Below are positions 52,912 to 61,875 of a DNA stretch of 64,000 nt, one piece after another; the stretch's first letter is position 1; each line of letters starts with the position of its first letter. The stretch comes from Streptomyces sp. PsTaAH-137. Lineage in GTDB: Bacteria > Actinomycetota > Actinomycetes > Streptomycetales > Streptomycetaceae. Both the position numbers and the translations under genes were made by a program. Under the pieces are notes generated by a model. The model did no database searches, had not been told where the DNA came from, and saw nothing but the letters and a program-made list of their open reading frames with translations. The DNA lies in contig NZ_QLLY01000001.1 in NCBI RefSeq assembly GCF_003259365.1, positions 558,001 through 622,000 on the forward strand. The letters are read 5' to 3'.

Positions 52912-54539
52912 CCGCCCACGAAGGTCTGCTCCACGCGGGTCGTGCCGATCTCCTCGGGCGGGCCCGCGAACGGGTCGCGGTCGAGGACCACCAGGTCCGC
53001 CAGGAAGCCCTTCGCGATGGTGCCCGTCTCGTGGTCGAGGTGGTTCGCGTAGGCGCTGCCCGCCGTGTACGCGGTGAGCGCGTCCAGCAGGCCGATCCGC
53101 TCCTCGGGCAGGAAGACCGGGGTTCCGTCCGGCGCGTCCGGCGCCACCCGGTTCACCGCCACATGGATGCCCTGCAGCGGATCGGGGCTGCTCACCGGCC
53201 AGTCGCTGCCCGCCGCGAGCGTCGCCCCGGAGCGCAGCAGCGCGCCGAACGGGTACTGCCATCCCGCCCGCTCCGCGCCCAGGAACGGGATGGTCAGCTC
53301 GTCCATCTGCGGCTCGTGCGCCGCCCACAACGGCTGGAGGTTCGCCGTCGCGCCCAGTGCCCGGAACCGGCCGATGTCGTCCGGGTGCACCACCTGGAGA
53401 TGGGCGAGATGCGGCCGGGTGTCGGTGCGGCCGTTGGCCCGGCGGGCCGCCTCCACCGCGTCCAGCGCCTCGCGCACGGCCCGGTCGCCGAGCGCGTGGA
53501 AGTGCACCTGGAAGCCGTGGGCGTCCAGCTCGGTGACGTACTTCTTGAGGTCCTCGGGCGGGACGAAGCTGATCCCGCTGTTGTCGGACACGCACCCGCA
53601 GCCGTCCAGGTACGGGCCGAGCAGCGCCGCCGTGCCGTTCTCGGCGACCCCGTCCTGCATGATCTTCACGGTCGTCGAGCGGAACCGGCCCCGGGTGCCC
53701 GCCGCGCGCCGGGCCAGCAGCTCCTCGATCTGCTCGGTGCCGCGCGCCCGGTCCCACCACAGCGCGCCGACCACCCGCGCGGTCAGGCTGCCGTCGTCGG
53801 CGCAGGCCAGATAGGCGTCGGTGGGGTCGGTGAGGTTGGCGTGGTCGCCGAGCAGGGCGTCCTGCCAGGCGGTCACGCCGAGGGAGTGCAGGAGCTCCTG
53901 GGCGCGCAGCAGCCCCGCGACGCGCTCCTCCCGGGTGACCGTCGGCACCAGCCGGCCGACGAGGTTCGCGGCCCCCTCCTGGAGCATGCCCGTCGGGGAG
54001 CCGTCCGGATTCCGCTCGATCCGCCCGTCGGACGGGTCGGGTGTACGGGCGTCGAGCCCGGCCCGCTCCAGAGCGAGGGAGTTGACCCAGGCGCCGTGAT
54101 GATCACGGTTCACGAGGTAGACCGGCCGGTCGGCGACGACGGCGTCCAGCTCGGCCGCGGTCGGCAGCCCACCGGGGAACGCCTCCATCGCCCAGCCGCC
54201 CCCGGCGATCCACTCGGCGCCTGGATGCGCCTTCGCGTAGGCGGCGATCGTCTCCCGGTACTCGGAGAGCGTAGTCGCCCCGCTCAGATCGCACTGGCCC
54301 ATCTCCAGACCGCCGCCGACCGGATGCGCGTGCGCGTCCTGGAAGCCCGGGATCAGCAGCCTGCCCGCCAGGTCGACGACCTCGGTGCGCGGGCCGATCA
54401 GCTCGCGCACCTCGTCGTGACCGACGGCCACGACGCGCTCGCCGCGCACGGCCACGGAGGTCGCCCGGGACCGGGCCGGCGCTCCGGTGTGGACCGGGCC
54501 GCCGGTGAGGACGAGATCGGCGGGGGTGGTGTCGGGCAT
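52893..54539 (-). CDS. YtcJ-type amidohydrolase
   Basis: A 548-residue metal-dependent hydrolase of the amidohydrolase superfamily, YtcJ-like branch (PF07969). It begins with the composite beta domain ADLVLTGGPVHTGAPARS. The first metal motif is PGFQDAHAHPVGGG. VHFHALGDRAVREALDAV supplies the next His, and AAGSDWPVSSPDPLQGI the late Asp. Substrates in this branch include amides, N-acyl compounds and lactams. Start at ATG 54539 with GAGGAG about 9 bp upstream. An APC amino-acid permease lies 77 bp upstream on the same strand, and a TetR regulator with a strong inverted repeat is upstream of that; together they look like an amide or amino-acid derivative uptake and hydrolysis unit. Confidence 0.9.
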   Translation of the reverse strand: MPDTTPADLVLTGGPVHTGAPARSRATSVAVRGERVVAVGHDEVRELIGPRTEVVDLAGRLLIPGFQDAHAHPVGGGLEMGQCDLSGATTLSEYRETIAAYAKAHPGAEWIAGGGWAMEAFPGGLPTAAELDAVVADRPVYLVNRDHHGAWVNSLALERAGLDARTPDPSDGRIERNPDGSPTGMLQEGAANLVGRLVPTVTREERVAGLLRAQELLHSLGVTAWQDALLGDHANLTDPTDAYLACADDGSLTARVVGALWWDRARGTEQIEELLARRAAGTRGRFRSTTVKIMQDGVAENGTAALLGPYLDGCGCVSDNSGISFVPPEDLKKYVTELDAHGFQVHFHALGDRAVREALDAVEAARRANGRTDTRPHLAHLQVVHPDDIGRFRALGATANLQPLWAAHEPQMDELTIPFLGAERAGWQYPFGALLRSGATLAAGSDWPVSSPDPLQGIHVAVNRVAPDAPDGTPVFLPEERIGLLDALTAYTAGSAYANHLDHETGTIAKGFLADLVVLDRDPFAGPPEEIGTTRVEQTFVGGQRVFG

Positions 54540-54616
54540 GTGCTGCAACTCCTCGCTTCAGTAAGGGTGTTACGGGTCTCTACGGGTTTCTACAGTTGTC
54601 TACGGGTTCGGTCGGG

Positions 54617-56098
54617 TTACGGGGCTCCGGTGGTGGCCAGCGGGACGGCGTCGGCGTCGGTGCCCTGGCCCGTGACGAAGTAGGGCGAGCGGCGACGGTA
54701 CTTGGCGACGGCCGCCATCACGAGCCCGGAGAGCAGGATCGCCGCGGGCACCGACAGCATGAACCAGCCGTTGGCCGGGCTGAGTTCGAAGTGGTCGCTC
54801 ATCGTCGCGTAGTCACGGCCGAGGTACACGCCGATGCCCAGCAGCGCGATCCCGCTGAGTCCGGGCGCGACGACCGCGCGCAGCGCCTCACGCGGTGCGG
54901 TGCGCAGCATCCCGCGGAAGCGCACCGCGCACGCGAGCGCCGTGAGGCCGTAGTACAGGGCGACCACGAGACCGATGGAGTTCACGGCCGCCAAGATCAT
55001 CTCGTTGAGCTTCGGGATGGCGAGCGCCAGCAGGGCCACGGCCGCCGAGATCGACGTGACGAGCACGGTGCCGATCGCGGGGGAGCCGTAGCGCGGGCTG
55101 ACCTTCGTCCACACCTGCCCCATCGTGCGGTCCCGGCCCATGGCCAGCAGCCCGCGCGCCGTCGGGATGACGCTGGACTGGAGCGAGGCCACCGCCGAGA
55201 ACAGCAGCGCGAGCAGCGGCAGGCTCGCCCACGGCTCGTCGGCGAGCTTCGCGCCGAGGTAGGTGAGCGCCTGCGGTCCCCGCTCCATCAGCTCGGACAG
55301 CGACATCTCGCGCTGGAAGGCCACGGACCCGTACAGGAACAGCGCCAGCATCGTGAACAGCGCGATGAACCCGCCGCGCCCCGCGTCCCGTACGTCGTTC
55401 GTCTCCTCGGTGACGCTGAACGCCGCGTCCCAGCCCCAGAAGAAGAACACCGCGAGGACCAGGCCCTGCGCGAAGCCGGTGCCGTCGTGAATGGCCAGCG
55501 GGTTCAGCCACGACCAGGAGAAGCCGTGCGAGCCGTGGACGAGCGCCCAGCCGCAGAAGCCGAGCAGCACCGCGTACTCGAAGACCAGCAGCCACGCCTG
55601 GAGCCGGGTCGCCTTGCGCACCCCGGTGACGGCCGTGACCGTCACCGCGGCCAGCACCAGCAGGCCGACGACGGTGGACAGCGCCGTCGAGTTCGGGTCG
55701 AGCCGCAGGCCGCCGACGGACTGCAGGTGGGCCTTGTTCGCGAACTGCAGGAACACCGAGCCGGTCACCGCGCTCGTGTACGCCATGAAGATCAGGGTGC
55801 CGACCAGGGTGACCCAGCCGGTGAGGAAGCCCAGCCACGGGCCGAGCGAGCGGCCGACCCACACGTAGCCGCTGCCCATGTTCCGCTCGACCCGGTTCAG
55901 CCGGGCGTACGCCGTCGCGATGCCGAGGATCGGGACGAACGCGACGAGCAGGATCGCCGGCGCCTGAAGGCCCACGGTCGCGGCGAGCGAGCCCATGCCG
56001 ATGCCGATGCTCGTGGTGGCGGCCGTGCTGGAGGCCGCGATGGCGATGCCGTCGACGACACCGAGGGAACGACGCAGGCCTGGCGGTTCACTTCTCAT
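54617..56098 (-). CDS. APC-family amino acid/amine permease
   Basis: A 493-residue membrane transporter with about 12 helices. It begins with LRRSLGVVDGIAIAASSTAA, the unwound TM1 region of the APC fold, and includes NMGSGYVWVGRSLGPWLGFL and AVFFFWGWDAAFSVTEETND, typical of amino acid-polyamine-organocation transporters. The end reaches VAKYRRRSPYFVTG, a cytoplasmic tail. Start at ATG 56098 with AGGAG 8 bp upstream. It is co-oriented with the amidohydrolase and divergent from the TetR gene; a TTGACG/TTTGAT promoter candidate overlaps the TetR operator. The ligand is presumably the substrate or product of the amidohydrolase. Confidence 0.9.
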   Translation of the reverse strand: MRSEPPGLRRSLGVVDGIAIAASSTAATTSIGIGMGSLAATVGLQAPAILLVAFVPILGIATAYARLNRVERNMGSGYVWVGRSLGPWLGFLTGWVTLVGTLIFMAYTSAVTGSVFLQFANKAHLQSVGGLRLDPNSTALSTVVGLLVLAAVTVTAVTGVRKATRLQAWLLVFEYAVLLGFCGWALVHGSHGFSWSWLNPLAIHDGTGFAQGLVLAVFFFWGWDAAFSVTEETNDVRDAGRGGFIALFTMLALFLYGSVAFQREMSLSELMERGPQALTYLGAKLADEPWASLPLLALLFSAVASLQSSVIPTARGLLAMGRDRTMGQVWTKVSPRYGSPAIGTVLVTSISAAVALLALAIPKLNEMILAAVNSIGLVVALYYGLTALACAVRFRGMLRTAPREALRAVVAPGLSGIALLGIGVYLGRDYATMSDHFELSPANGWFMLSVPAAILLSGLVMAAVAKYRRRSPYFVTGQGTDADAVPLATTGAP

Positions 56099-56159
56099 GG
56101 ACAGACTCCTGGGACCGGAGAACGGGAGGTGTGGGAGGAGGCTGCGATCAAACCGGCCT

Positions 56160-56187
56160 TGTCAACATTGCGTCAATGGTGTTGACA
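56160..56187. promoter_or_regulatory. TetR-type operator TGTCAACA-N12-TGTTGACA
   Basis: Perfect 8-bp inverted arms 12 bp apart lie in the 136-bp gap between the permease and the TetR gene. The right arm contains TTGACA, usable as a -35 for the TetR gene, and TTGACG/TTTGAT on the other strand could serve the permease. So one operator could control both directions. Confidence 0.7.
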
Positions 56188-56234
56188 TAAGAGTGCGGGG
56201 GTCGCGGACTCTCCGGGAGAAAGGGGTGCACACG

Positions 56235-56933
56235 GTGGCTGACGGGCGGATTCCCGCGGAGCGGCGACGCCGCAAGCCGACCAGGTCGGGGGTGCTGCTG
56301 TCCGAGGACGTGATCGTCGACTGCGCGCTCCGGCTCGTCGGGCAGCACGGGCCCGACGCGCTCAGCGTGCGGCGGCTCGGTGCCGCTCTGGGATGCGACC
56401 CGAGCGCGCTGTACCGGTACTTCCACAACACGGACGATCTGCTGCTGGCCGTCGCCGACCGGATCATCGGGGACGCCATGGCCGGGTTCGAGCCCGACAG
56501 CATGCCGTGGCGGGACGCGCTGCGGGAGATGGCGCTGCGGATCCATCGGGGGTACCGGGAGCAGCCTCGGGTCGCCGCGCTCGCGGCTTACCGGGTGACG
56601 CGGCGGGCGCACGAGTTCCGGGCCGTGGACGCCGGGATCGGGATTCTGCGGCGGGCCGGGTTCGGGGGCGCCGATGCCGTCCGGCACTATTCGGCGTTCG
56701 TGGACACCGTGCTGGGGCATGCCGCGCTCGACGCCGCGCATCTGGCGCTGCCGGTGGAGCGGCGGGAGGCCGATGACCGGGCGTGGGCCGGGGTGTACGC
56801 CGAACTGTCGGACGCCGGGCATCCGCATCTCGCGGCTGTACGCGGGGAGCTGCCGCTCATGGCCGGGAGCTCGTTCGAGACGGCGCTGGAGCTGGTACTG
56901 GCCGCGCTTGTTGCGGCGGCGCCAGGGGGGTAG
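56235..56933 (+). CDS. TetR-family regulator
   Basis: A 232-residue regulator. After a basic tail (RIPAERRRRKPTRSGVLL), the HTH is SEDVIVDCALRLVGQHGPDA, LSVRRLGAALGCDPSALYRY then FHNTDDLLLAVADRI. The C-terminal part resembles the TetR_C-type ligand domain found with amino-acid and drug regulators (REMALRIHRGYREQPRVAAL). Start assigned at GTG 56235, with AAAGGGG upstream; GTG 56226 is an alternative. It diverges from the permease-amidohydrolase pair with a shared inverted repeat between, so these genes are its likely targets, with autoregulation. The effector is unknown. Confidence 0.88.
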   Translation: MADGRIPAERRRRKPTRSGVLLSEDVIVDCALRLVGQHGPDALSVRRLGAALGCDPSALYRYFHNTDDLLLAVADRIIGDAMAGFEPDSMPWRDALREMALRIHRGYREQPRVAALAAYRVTRRAHEFRAVDAGIGILRRAGFGGADAVRHYSAFVDTVLGHAALDAAHLALPVERREADDRAWAGVYAELSDAGHPHLAAVRGELPLMAGSSFETALELVLAALVAAAPGG

Positions 56934-56970
56934 GGGGTGCGTCGCCGGGTGCGGGTCGCGTCGTGGCTGG

Positions 56971-57215
56971 TCGCGCAGTTCCCCGCGCCCCTGAGATGCG
57001 CACTTCGTGCGCCATCTCATCACCAGAGGCGCGGCGGAGCCGCAGCCTCAAGGGGGAGGCGGCGCGCAGCGCCTGCCTCAGGGGCGCGGGGAACTGCGCG
57101 CCCAGCCACGACGGTGGCGCGCTCGAAGAACTGCCCAGGGGCGCGGGGAACTGCGCGGGAAGCGGCCACCGGGCTGCGGACGGCGAACGACCTAGGGGCG
57201 CGGGGAACTGCGCGA
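56971..57215. repeat. four copies of a 21-22 bp Streptomyces-type intergenic repeat
   Basis: The gene-free stretch 56934-57251 holds four near-identical copies of AGGGGCGCGGGGAACTGCGC, three on + (57080-57100, 57137-57157, 57194-57215) and one inverted (56971-56992). The three direct copies are spaced about 57 bp apart. The inverted and first direct copy could fold into a long hairpin. This element recurs between genes in many Streptomyces genomes (general knowledge), with no established function. No transposase is present. Confidence 0.85.
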
Positions 57216-57251
57216 CCGCCCCCACCGGGGCCGCAGATGATGGAGGAGCCC

Positions 57252-57950
57252 TCAGCCCAGCTGGCCCCGCAACCAGGCCTCCACCTCGCCCACGTGCGCC
57301 GCGGCAGCGGCCCGCGCGGCTTCCGGGTCGTGGGACACCAGCGCCCGGTGAATACGGGCGTGCTCCCGACGGGTCCGCTCGAAGGCGCCCTCCTCCTGAT
57401 ACCCCCGCCACACCCGCGCCCGGAACGTCCGCGACGACAACCCCTCCAGGATCGCCGCCATCGTGTCGTTCCCGGCGGCGGCCACGATGGCCCGGTGGAA
57501 GGCGAGGTCGTGGGAGAGGATCTCCTCCGGATCGTCGGTGGCCTCCATCGCCGCCAAGTGCTCCTCGACTTCGGCGAGTTGAGCCCGAGTGATGCGCGCC
57601 GCGGCCAGCGCGGTCGCCGTCGACTCCAGGATGCGCCGCACCTCCAGAAGCTCCACGAGCTGCGGCCCGCGTGACAGATCGGCGACGACCCCGAAGGTCT
57701 CCAGCAGGTCTCCGGCCTCCAGCTGGGTGACGTAGATGCCGGAACCGTGCCGCGCCTCAAGCACGCCGAGCACCGTCAGCGCCCGGATCGCCTCGCGCAT
57801 CGACGAGCGCGAGATGCCCAGTTGCGCCGCGAGGTCGCGCTCGGTGGGCAGCCGTTGGCCCGGCTCCAGACGGCCGCCGCCGATCATCGCCTTGATCTGC
57901 TCGATCGCCCGCTCCGTGACGGTGCCCCGATGGGGCGCGGTCTGCTCCAC
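57252..57950 (-). CDS. FadR-subfamily GntR regulator of the L-fuconate/sugar operon
   Basis: A 232-residue regulator with an N-terminal winged helix, TVTERAIEQIKAMIGGGRLE then LPTERDLAAQLGISRSSMRE, and a C-terminal helical FadR-type (FCD) domain. Its metal-binding residues appear in SHDLAFHRAIVAAAGND and HARIHRALVSHDPEAARAAA, with the two His-rich stretches. Start chosen at GTG 57950 with GGGAGGA upstream; GTG 57968 would add six residues. It is divergent from the ABC-fuconate dehydratase operon, with three FadR-like half- or full sites between. The inducer is probably a sugar acid such as L-fuconate or 2-keto-3-deoxy-L-fuconate. Confidence 0.9.
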   Translation of the reverse strand: MEQTAPHRGTVTERAIEQIKAMIGGGRLEPGQRLPTERDLAAQLGISRSSMREAIRALTVLGVLEARHGSGIYVTQLEAGDLLETFGVVADLSRGPQLVELLEVRRILESTATALAAARITRAQLAEVEEHLAAMEATDDPEEILSHDLAFHRAIVAAAGNDTMAAILEGLSSRTFRARVWRGYQEEGAFERTRREHARIHRALVSHDPEAARAAAAAHVGEVEAWLRGQLG

Positions 57951-58006
57951 GATGACGTCCTCCCGCACAGGATCCGTTGCCGGATGCCGCGCAGTCTAAC
58001 CAGCCG

Positions 58007-58114
58007 AGTGGTCTGACCACTATCCAGGTGGTCGGACCTTTCCAGGTCTCAGGGGACTAAACACCGGGAAAATTCGCGACGAAGGGTGTTGGGCGAGCGA
58101 AGTGGTCTGATAAA
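58007..58114. promoter_or_regulatory. three FadR/GntR-type operator sites before the L-fuconate operon
   Basis: Site 1 is the perfect palindrome AGTGGTCTGACCACT (58007-58021). Site 2 has the core GGTCGGACC (58030-58038). Site 3, AGTGGTCTGATAAAT (58100-58114), matches the first ten bases of site 1 and could overlap a promoter. The TGGTCnGACCA core is that of E. coli FadR sites, fitting the regulator encoded next to it. Confidence 0.7.
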
Positions 58115-58190
58115 TCTCGGGGCGCGGCCGGTGCCTGGACGGGCAGGAACCGGTCCGTCCCCCTGACCTCCGGAGCCGAGGAGCGGTCCG

Positions 58191-59288
58191 ATGACTGGCA
58201 CCACGAAAGGCACGAAGAGTTCAAGAGCCGCACAGGGCCCGAGCGGGCGGACGCTGCGCGCGGCGGCCGTCGCGGGCTGTGCCGCCCTCGCCCTGAGCGC
58301 GTGCGGCAGCACGAAGGACACCGCGGCCGGCTCCGGCGGATCGGGCGGCGACGGCACGGGCAAGGTCGGTGTCATCCTGCCGCTGCTGACCTCGCCGTTC
58401 TGGCAGTCGTACAACGACTACGTGCCGAAGATGGCGACGTCCGAGGGGGTGGACGCGCTGAAGACCGTCAACTCCAACAGCGACCCCTCGCAGCAGATCA
58501 CGGACATCAACAACCAGCTCAACCAGGGCGTCAAGGGCCTGGTCGTCGCCCCGCTGGACAGCGCCGCCGTCGCCGCCGGGCTCGACCAGGCCGAACGCAA
58601 GGGCGTCCCCGTCGTCGCCGTGGACGTCGCGCCCGAGAAGGGCAAGGTCGCCATGGTGGTGCGCGCCGACAACGTCGCGTACGGCGAGAAGGCCTGCGAC
58701 TACCTCGGCGGACAGGTCACGTCCGGCAAGGTCGTGCAGATCATGGGCGATCTGGCGTCGGTCAACGGACGCGACCGGTCCAAGGCGTTCCGCGACTGCG
58801 TGAAGAAGAAGTACCCGAAGCTGAAGGTCCTGGAGATCCCCGCCAAGTGGGAGTCGGACACCGCCGCCTCCAAGCTGGACACCCTCCTCAACGCCAACCC
58901 CGACATCAAGGGCATCTACCTGCAGGCGGGCGGCGTCTACCTGGCGCCCACCCTCCAGACCCTCAAGTCCAAGGGGATGCTGAAGACGGCGGGCACCGCC
59001 GGGCACATCGCCATCGTGTCGAACGACGGCATCCCGCAGGAGTTCGACGCCATCCGCAAGGGCCAGATCGACGCCACCGTCTCCCAGCCCGCCGACTCGT
59101 ACGCCAAGTACGGCATGTACTACATCAAGGCGGCGATGAAGGGAAAGACGTTCGAGCCCGGACCGACCGATCACGGCTCCACGATCGTCAAGCTGCCCAA
59201 CGGCATCCTGGAGGACCAGCTGCCCGCCCCGCTGGTCACCAAGAAGAACGTCGACGACCCCGAGCTGTGGGGAAACACGGTCAAATGA
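58191..59288 (+). CDS. sugar-binding lipoprotein of a CUT2-type ABC transporter
   Basis: A 365-residue extracytoplasmic receptor with the lipobox LALSACG after a hydrophobic segment. The mature domain is a type I periplasmic-binding fold: VGVILPLLTSPFWQSYNDYV, LNQGVKGLVVAPLDSAAVAA, VPVVAVDVAPE and GIYLQAGGVYLAPTLQTLKS. Start at ATG 58191 with GAGGAG upstream. The ATPase gene overlaps its stop (ATGA). As the operon encodes L-fuconate dehydratase, L-fucose or a related deoxysugar (or sugar acid) is the likely ligand. The family also binds ribose, rhamnose and xylose, so this is inference from context. Confidence 0.88.
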   Translation: MTGTTKGTKSSRAAQGPSGRTLRAAAVAGCAALALSACGSTKDTAAGSGGSGGDGTGKVGVILPLLTSPFWQSYNDYVPKMATSEGVDALKTVNSNSDPSQQITDINNQLNQGVKGLVVAPLDSAAVAAGLDQAERKGVPVVAVDVAPEKGKVAMVVRADNVAYGEKACDYLGGQVTSGKVVQIMGDLASVNGRDRSKAFRDCVKKKYPKLKVLEIPAKWESDTAASKLDTLLNANPDIKGIYLQAGGVYLAPTLQTLKSKGMLKTAGTAGHIAIVSNDGIPQEFDAIRKGQIDATVSQPADSYAKYGMYYIKAAMKGKTFEPGPTDHGSTIVKLPNGILEDQLPAPLVTKKNVDDPELWGNTVK

Positions 59289-60802
59289 CGCCTACCACAG
59301 CGCCGTTGGTCGAGGCCGACGGCATCGCCAAACGGTACGGGCCCACGGTCGCCCTCGCCGACGGCCGGCTGACCGTGCGCGCGGGCGAGTCGCACGCCCT
59401 GGTCGGCCGCAACGGCGCCGGCAAGTCCACCCTCGTCACCGTACTGACGGGCCTTCAGGCGCCCGACGCGGGAACCCTGTTGTTCGACGGTGAGCCCGCG
59501 CCGCCGCTCGGCGACCGTGCCGCCTGGCGGGCCAAGGTGGCCTGCGTCTACCAGAAGCCCACCGTCGTCCCCGAACTGACCGTCGCCGAGAACCTCTTCA
59601 TCAACCGGCAGCCCGAGGCCCGCCACGGATTCTTCAGCTGGAAGAAGCTGCGCGCGGAGGCCGGCCGGCTGCTGCGGACCTGGGACATCCGCGTCGACCC
59701 CGACGCGCGTACCGCCGACCTCAAGGTCGAGGACCGGCAAATGGTCGAGATCGCGAGGGCGTTGAGCGGTGGCGCCCGGTTCATCGTCCTCGACGAGCCG
59801 ACCGCCCAGCTCGACAACAAGGAGATCGAGCGCCTCTTCGCCCGGATGCGCGCCCTCCAGGACTCCGGCGTCACCTTCCTGTTCATCTCCCACCACCTGC
59901 AAGAGGTCTACGAGGTCTGCCAGACGGTCACCGTCCTGCGCGACGCCCGCTGGATCACCACCGCGCCCGTCGCCGAACTGCCGCGCCCCGCCCTGGTGGA
60001 GGCGATGGCGGGCGAGGCGATCGCCGAACAGGCGGCCGCCGCGGCGGAGGCGGTCGTCGCACAGGACGGGGTGGACGCCCCGGTGGTCCTCTCCGTCGAG
60101 GGGCTCACCTCGGACACCTACGCCGACATCGACCTGACCGTGCGCCGCGGCGAGGTCGTCGGTCTCGCCGGATCCAGTGGCAGCGGCAAGACCGCACTCG
60201 CCGAGTCACTGGCCGGACTGCACACCCCCACCTCCGGCACGGCCCGGATCGACGGCGCGGAGCTGCCGTTCGGCGACGTACCGGCCGCGCTCCGCGCCGG
60301 AGTGGGGTGCGTCCCCCGCGACCGGCACGACCAGGGCCTGGTCACCGGGATGACCATCGGCGACAACGCCACGATGTCCGTCCTCGGTCGGCTCGGCCGG
60401 TACGGATTCGTGGGCGCGGACCGCCGCCGCGCCGTAGCCCGGGACCTGATAGACCGGCTCGACATCCACACCGAGGGCCCCGACCAGCCCGTCTCCGACC
60501 TGTCCGGCGGCAACGCGCAGAAGGTCGTCATGGCGCGCGCCCTCGCCTCGGACCCGCATCTCCTCGTCCTCATCAACCCCACCGCGGGCGTCGACGTGAA
60601 GTCCAAGGAATCCCTGCTGCGCCGGGTCGACAGCGCCCGCGACGACGGCACCGCCGTGCTCGTGGTCTCCGACGAGCTGGACGATCTGCGCCGCTGCGAC
60701 CGGGTGCTCGTGCTCTTCCACGGACGCGTCGTCGCCGAGCACGCCGCCGGCTGGTCCGACCATGAACTCATCGCCTCCATCGAAGGGGTGGACCGTGACT
60801 GA
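59285..60802 (+). CDS. sugar ABC transporter ATP-binding protein, tandem CUT2 type
   Basis: A 505-residue ATPase with two nucleotide-binding halves. The first has Walker A GRNGAGKST, Q-loop VYQKPTVVPELTVAEN, Walker B FIVLDEPTAQLDNKE and H-loop FISHHLQE. The second has GSSGSGKTALAE, the signature LSGGNAQKVV and LLVLINPTAGVDVKSK, in which Asn replaces the catalytic Glu-adjacent Asp region of Walker B, as often seen in the non-canonical half. ATG 59285 overlaps the binding-protein stop, and the permease start overlaps its own stop by 8 bp. It powers import through a homodimeric permease. Confidence 0.92.
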   Translation: MTPTTAPLVEADGIAKRYGPTVALADGRLTVRAGESHALVGRNGAGKSTLVTVLTGLQAPDAGTLLFDGEPAPPLGDRAAWRAKVACVYQKPTVVPELTVAENLFINRQPEARHGFFSWKKLRAEAGRLLRTWDIRVDPDARTADLKVEDRQMVEIARALSGGARFIVLDEPTAQLDNKEIERLFARMRALQDSGVTFLFISHHLQEVYEVCQTVTVLRDARWITTAPVAELPRPALVEAMAGEAIAEQAAAAAEAVVAQDGVDAPVVLSVEGLTSDTYADIDLTVRRGEVVGLAGSSGSGKTALAESLAGLHTPTSGTARIDGAELPFGDVPAALRAGVGCVPRDRHDQGLVTGMTIGDNATMSVLGRLGRYGFVGADRRRAVARDLIDRLDIHTEGPDQPVSDLSGGNAQKVVMARALASDPHLLVLINPTAGVDVKSKESLLRRVDSARDDGTAVLVVSDELDDLRRCDRVLVLFHGRVVAEHAAGWSDHELIASIEGVDRD

Positions 60803-61847
60803 CCTCAAGGCACGGGGCTCCGCCCCGAACCCCGCTCCGCGATCGCCGGAGGGGCCCGAAAAGGCCGGAGCCCGCACCACCCAGGGCGTCCTGCTGCGCC
60901 GCGCCCGTGAACTCGCCCTCGTACCGGCGCTGTTGCTGATGCTCGTCCTCGGCTCGGTGCTGAACGACGCGTTCTTCACCGAGGCCAACCTCATCTCCAT
61001 CCTGAGCTCATCGGCCGCCATGTCGATGGTGGTGCTCGCCGAGTCCCTCGTCCTGATCAGCGGAAAGTTCGACCTGTCCCTGGAATCGGTGGTCGGCATC
61101 GCACCCGCGGTCGGCGCGCTGCTGCTCCTGCCCGTGGCGCAGTCCGGCTTCGGCACCGAGTTCCCGGCCTGGCTGGCGATCCTCGCGATCCTCGTCGTCG
61201 GCGCGGCCATCGGCGCCTTCAACGGCGTACTGGTGGTGAAGCTGAAGCTCAACGCCTTCATCGTCACCCTCGCCATGCTCATCATCATGCGCGGCCTGCT
61301 GGTCGGGGCCACGAAGGGGAAGACCCTCTTCGGCCTGCCCGACTCGTTCTTCGCCCTCGCCACCACCACCTTCCTGAAGATCCCGATGTCGGTCTGGGTC
61401 GCCGGTGCCTGCTACCTCGTGGCCGGACTGCTCCTCAAGTACCACCGCTGGGGCCGCTCCCTGTACGCGATCGGCGGCAACCGGGAGGCCGCCCGCGCCG
61501 CCGGCATCCGGGTCGACCGCGTGATGCTCGGCGTCTTCGTGCTCGCCGGAGTGCTGGCCGCCGTCGGCGGCATCATGCAGACCGGCTACGTCGGAGCCAT
61601 CGGCGCCAACCAGGGCAACAACTGGATCTTCACCGTGTTCGCCGCGGCCGTGATCGGCGGCATCAGCCTCGACGGCGGCAAGGGCTCCCTCCTCGGCGCG
61701 CTCACCGGCATCCTGCTGCTCGGCGTCGTCAAGAACATGCTGACCATGGCGCAGGTGCAGTCCTTCTGGATCGACGCCATCTACGGCGGAATCATCCTGC
61801 TCGCGCTGATCATCGCCCGTCTCACGTCCGGCCGAGCCCAGGACTGA
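60795..61847 (+). CDS. sugar ABC transporter permease, RbsC type
   Basis: The only permease of this importer, 350 residues, so the pore is probably a homodimer. After a 45-residue hydrophilic N-terminus it has helices with [40 protein letters not shown] and [20 protein letters not shown], then [20 protein letters not shown], the RbsC/AraH family pattern. Start GTG 60795 overlaps the ATPase stop by 8 bp. L-fuconate dehydratase follows 28 bp downstream in the same operon. Confidence 0.92.
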   Translation: MTDLKARGSAPNPAPRSPEGPEKAGARTTQGVLLRRARELALVPALLLMLVLGSVLNDAFFTEANLISILSSSAAMSMVVLAESLVLISGKFDLSLESVVGIAPAVGALLLLPVAQSGFGTEFPAWLAILAILVVGAAIGAFNGVLVVKLKLNAFIVTLAMLIIMRGLLVGATKGKTLFGLPDSFFALATTTFLKIPMSVWVAGACYLVAGLLLKYHRWGRSLYAIGGNREAARAAGIRVDRVMLGVFVLAGVLAAVGGIMQTGYVGAIGANQGNNWIFTVFAAAVIGGISLDGGKGSLLGALTGILLLGVVKNMLTMAQVQSFWIDAIYGGIILLALIIARLTSGRAQD

Positions 61848-61875
61848 TCTCCGCCCCCGCCCCGAAAGGCATCCC

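Noticed and set aside
56934..57251. A mobile element behind the repeats
   Set aside because: No transposase, no terminal inverted repeats and no target duplication; the elements are short intergenic repeats.
59285..60802. Possible fusion of two separate ATPase genes
   Set aside because: Two nucleotide-binding halves in one chain are normal for the RbsA/MglA family.
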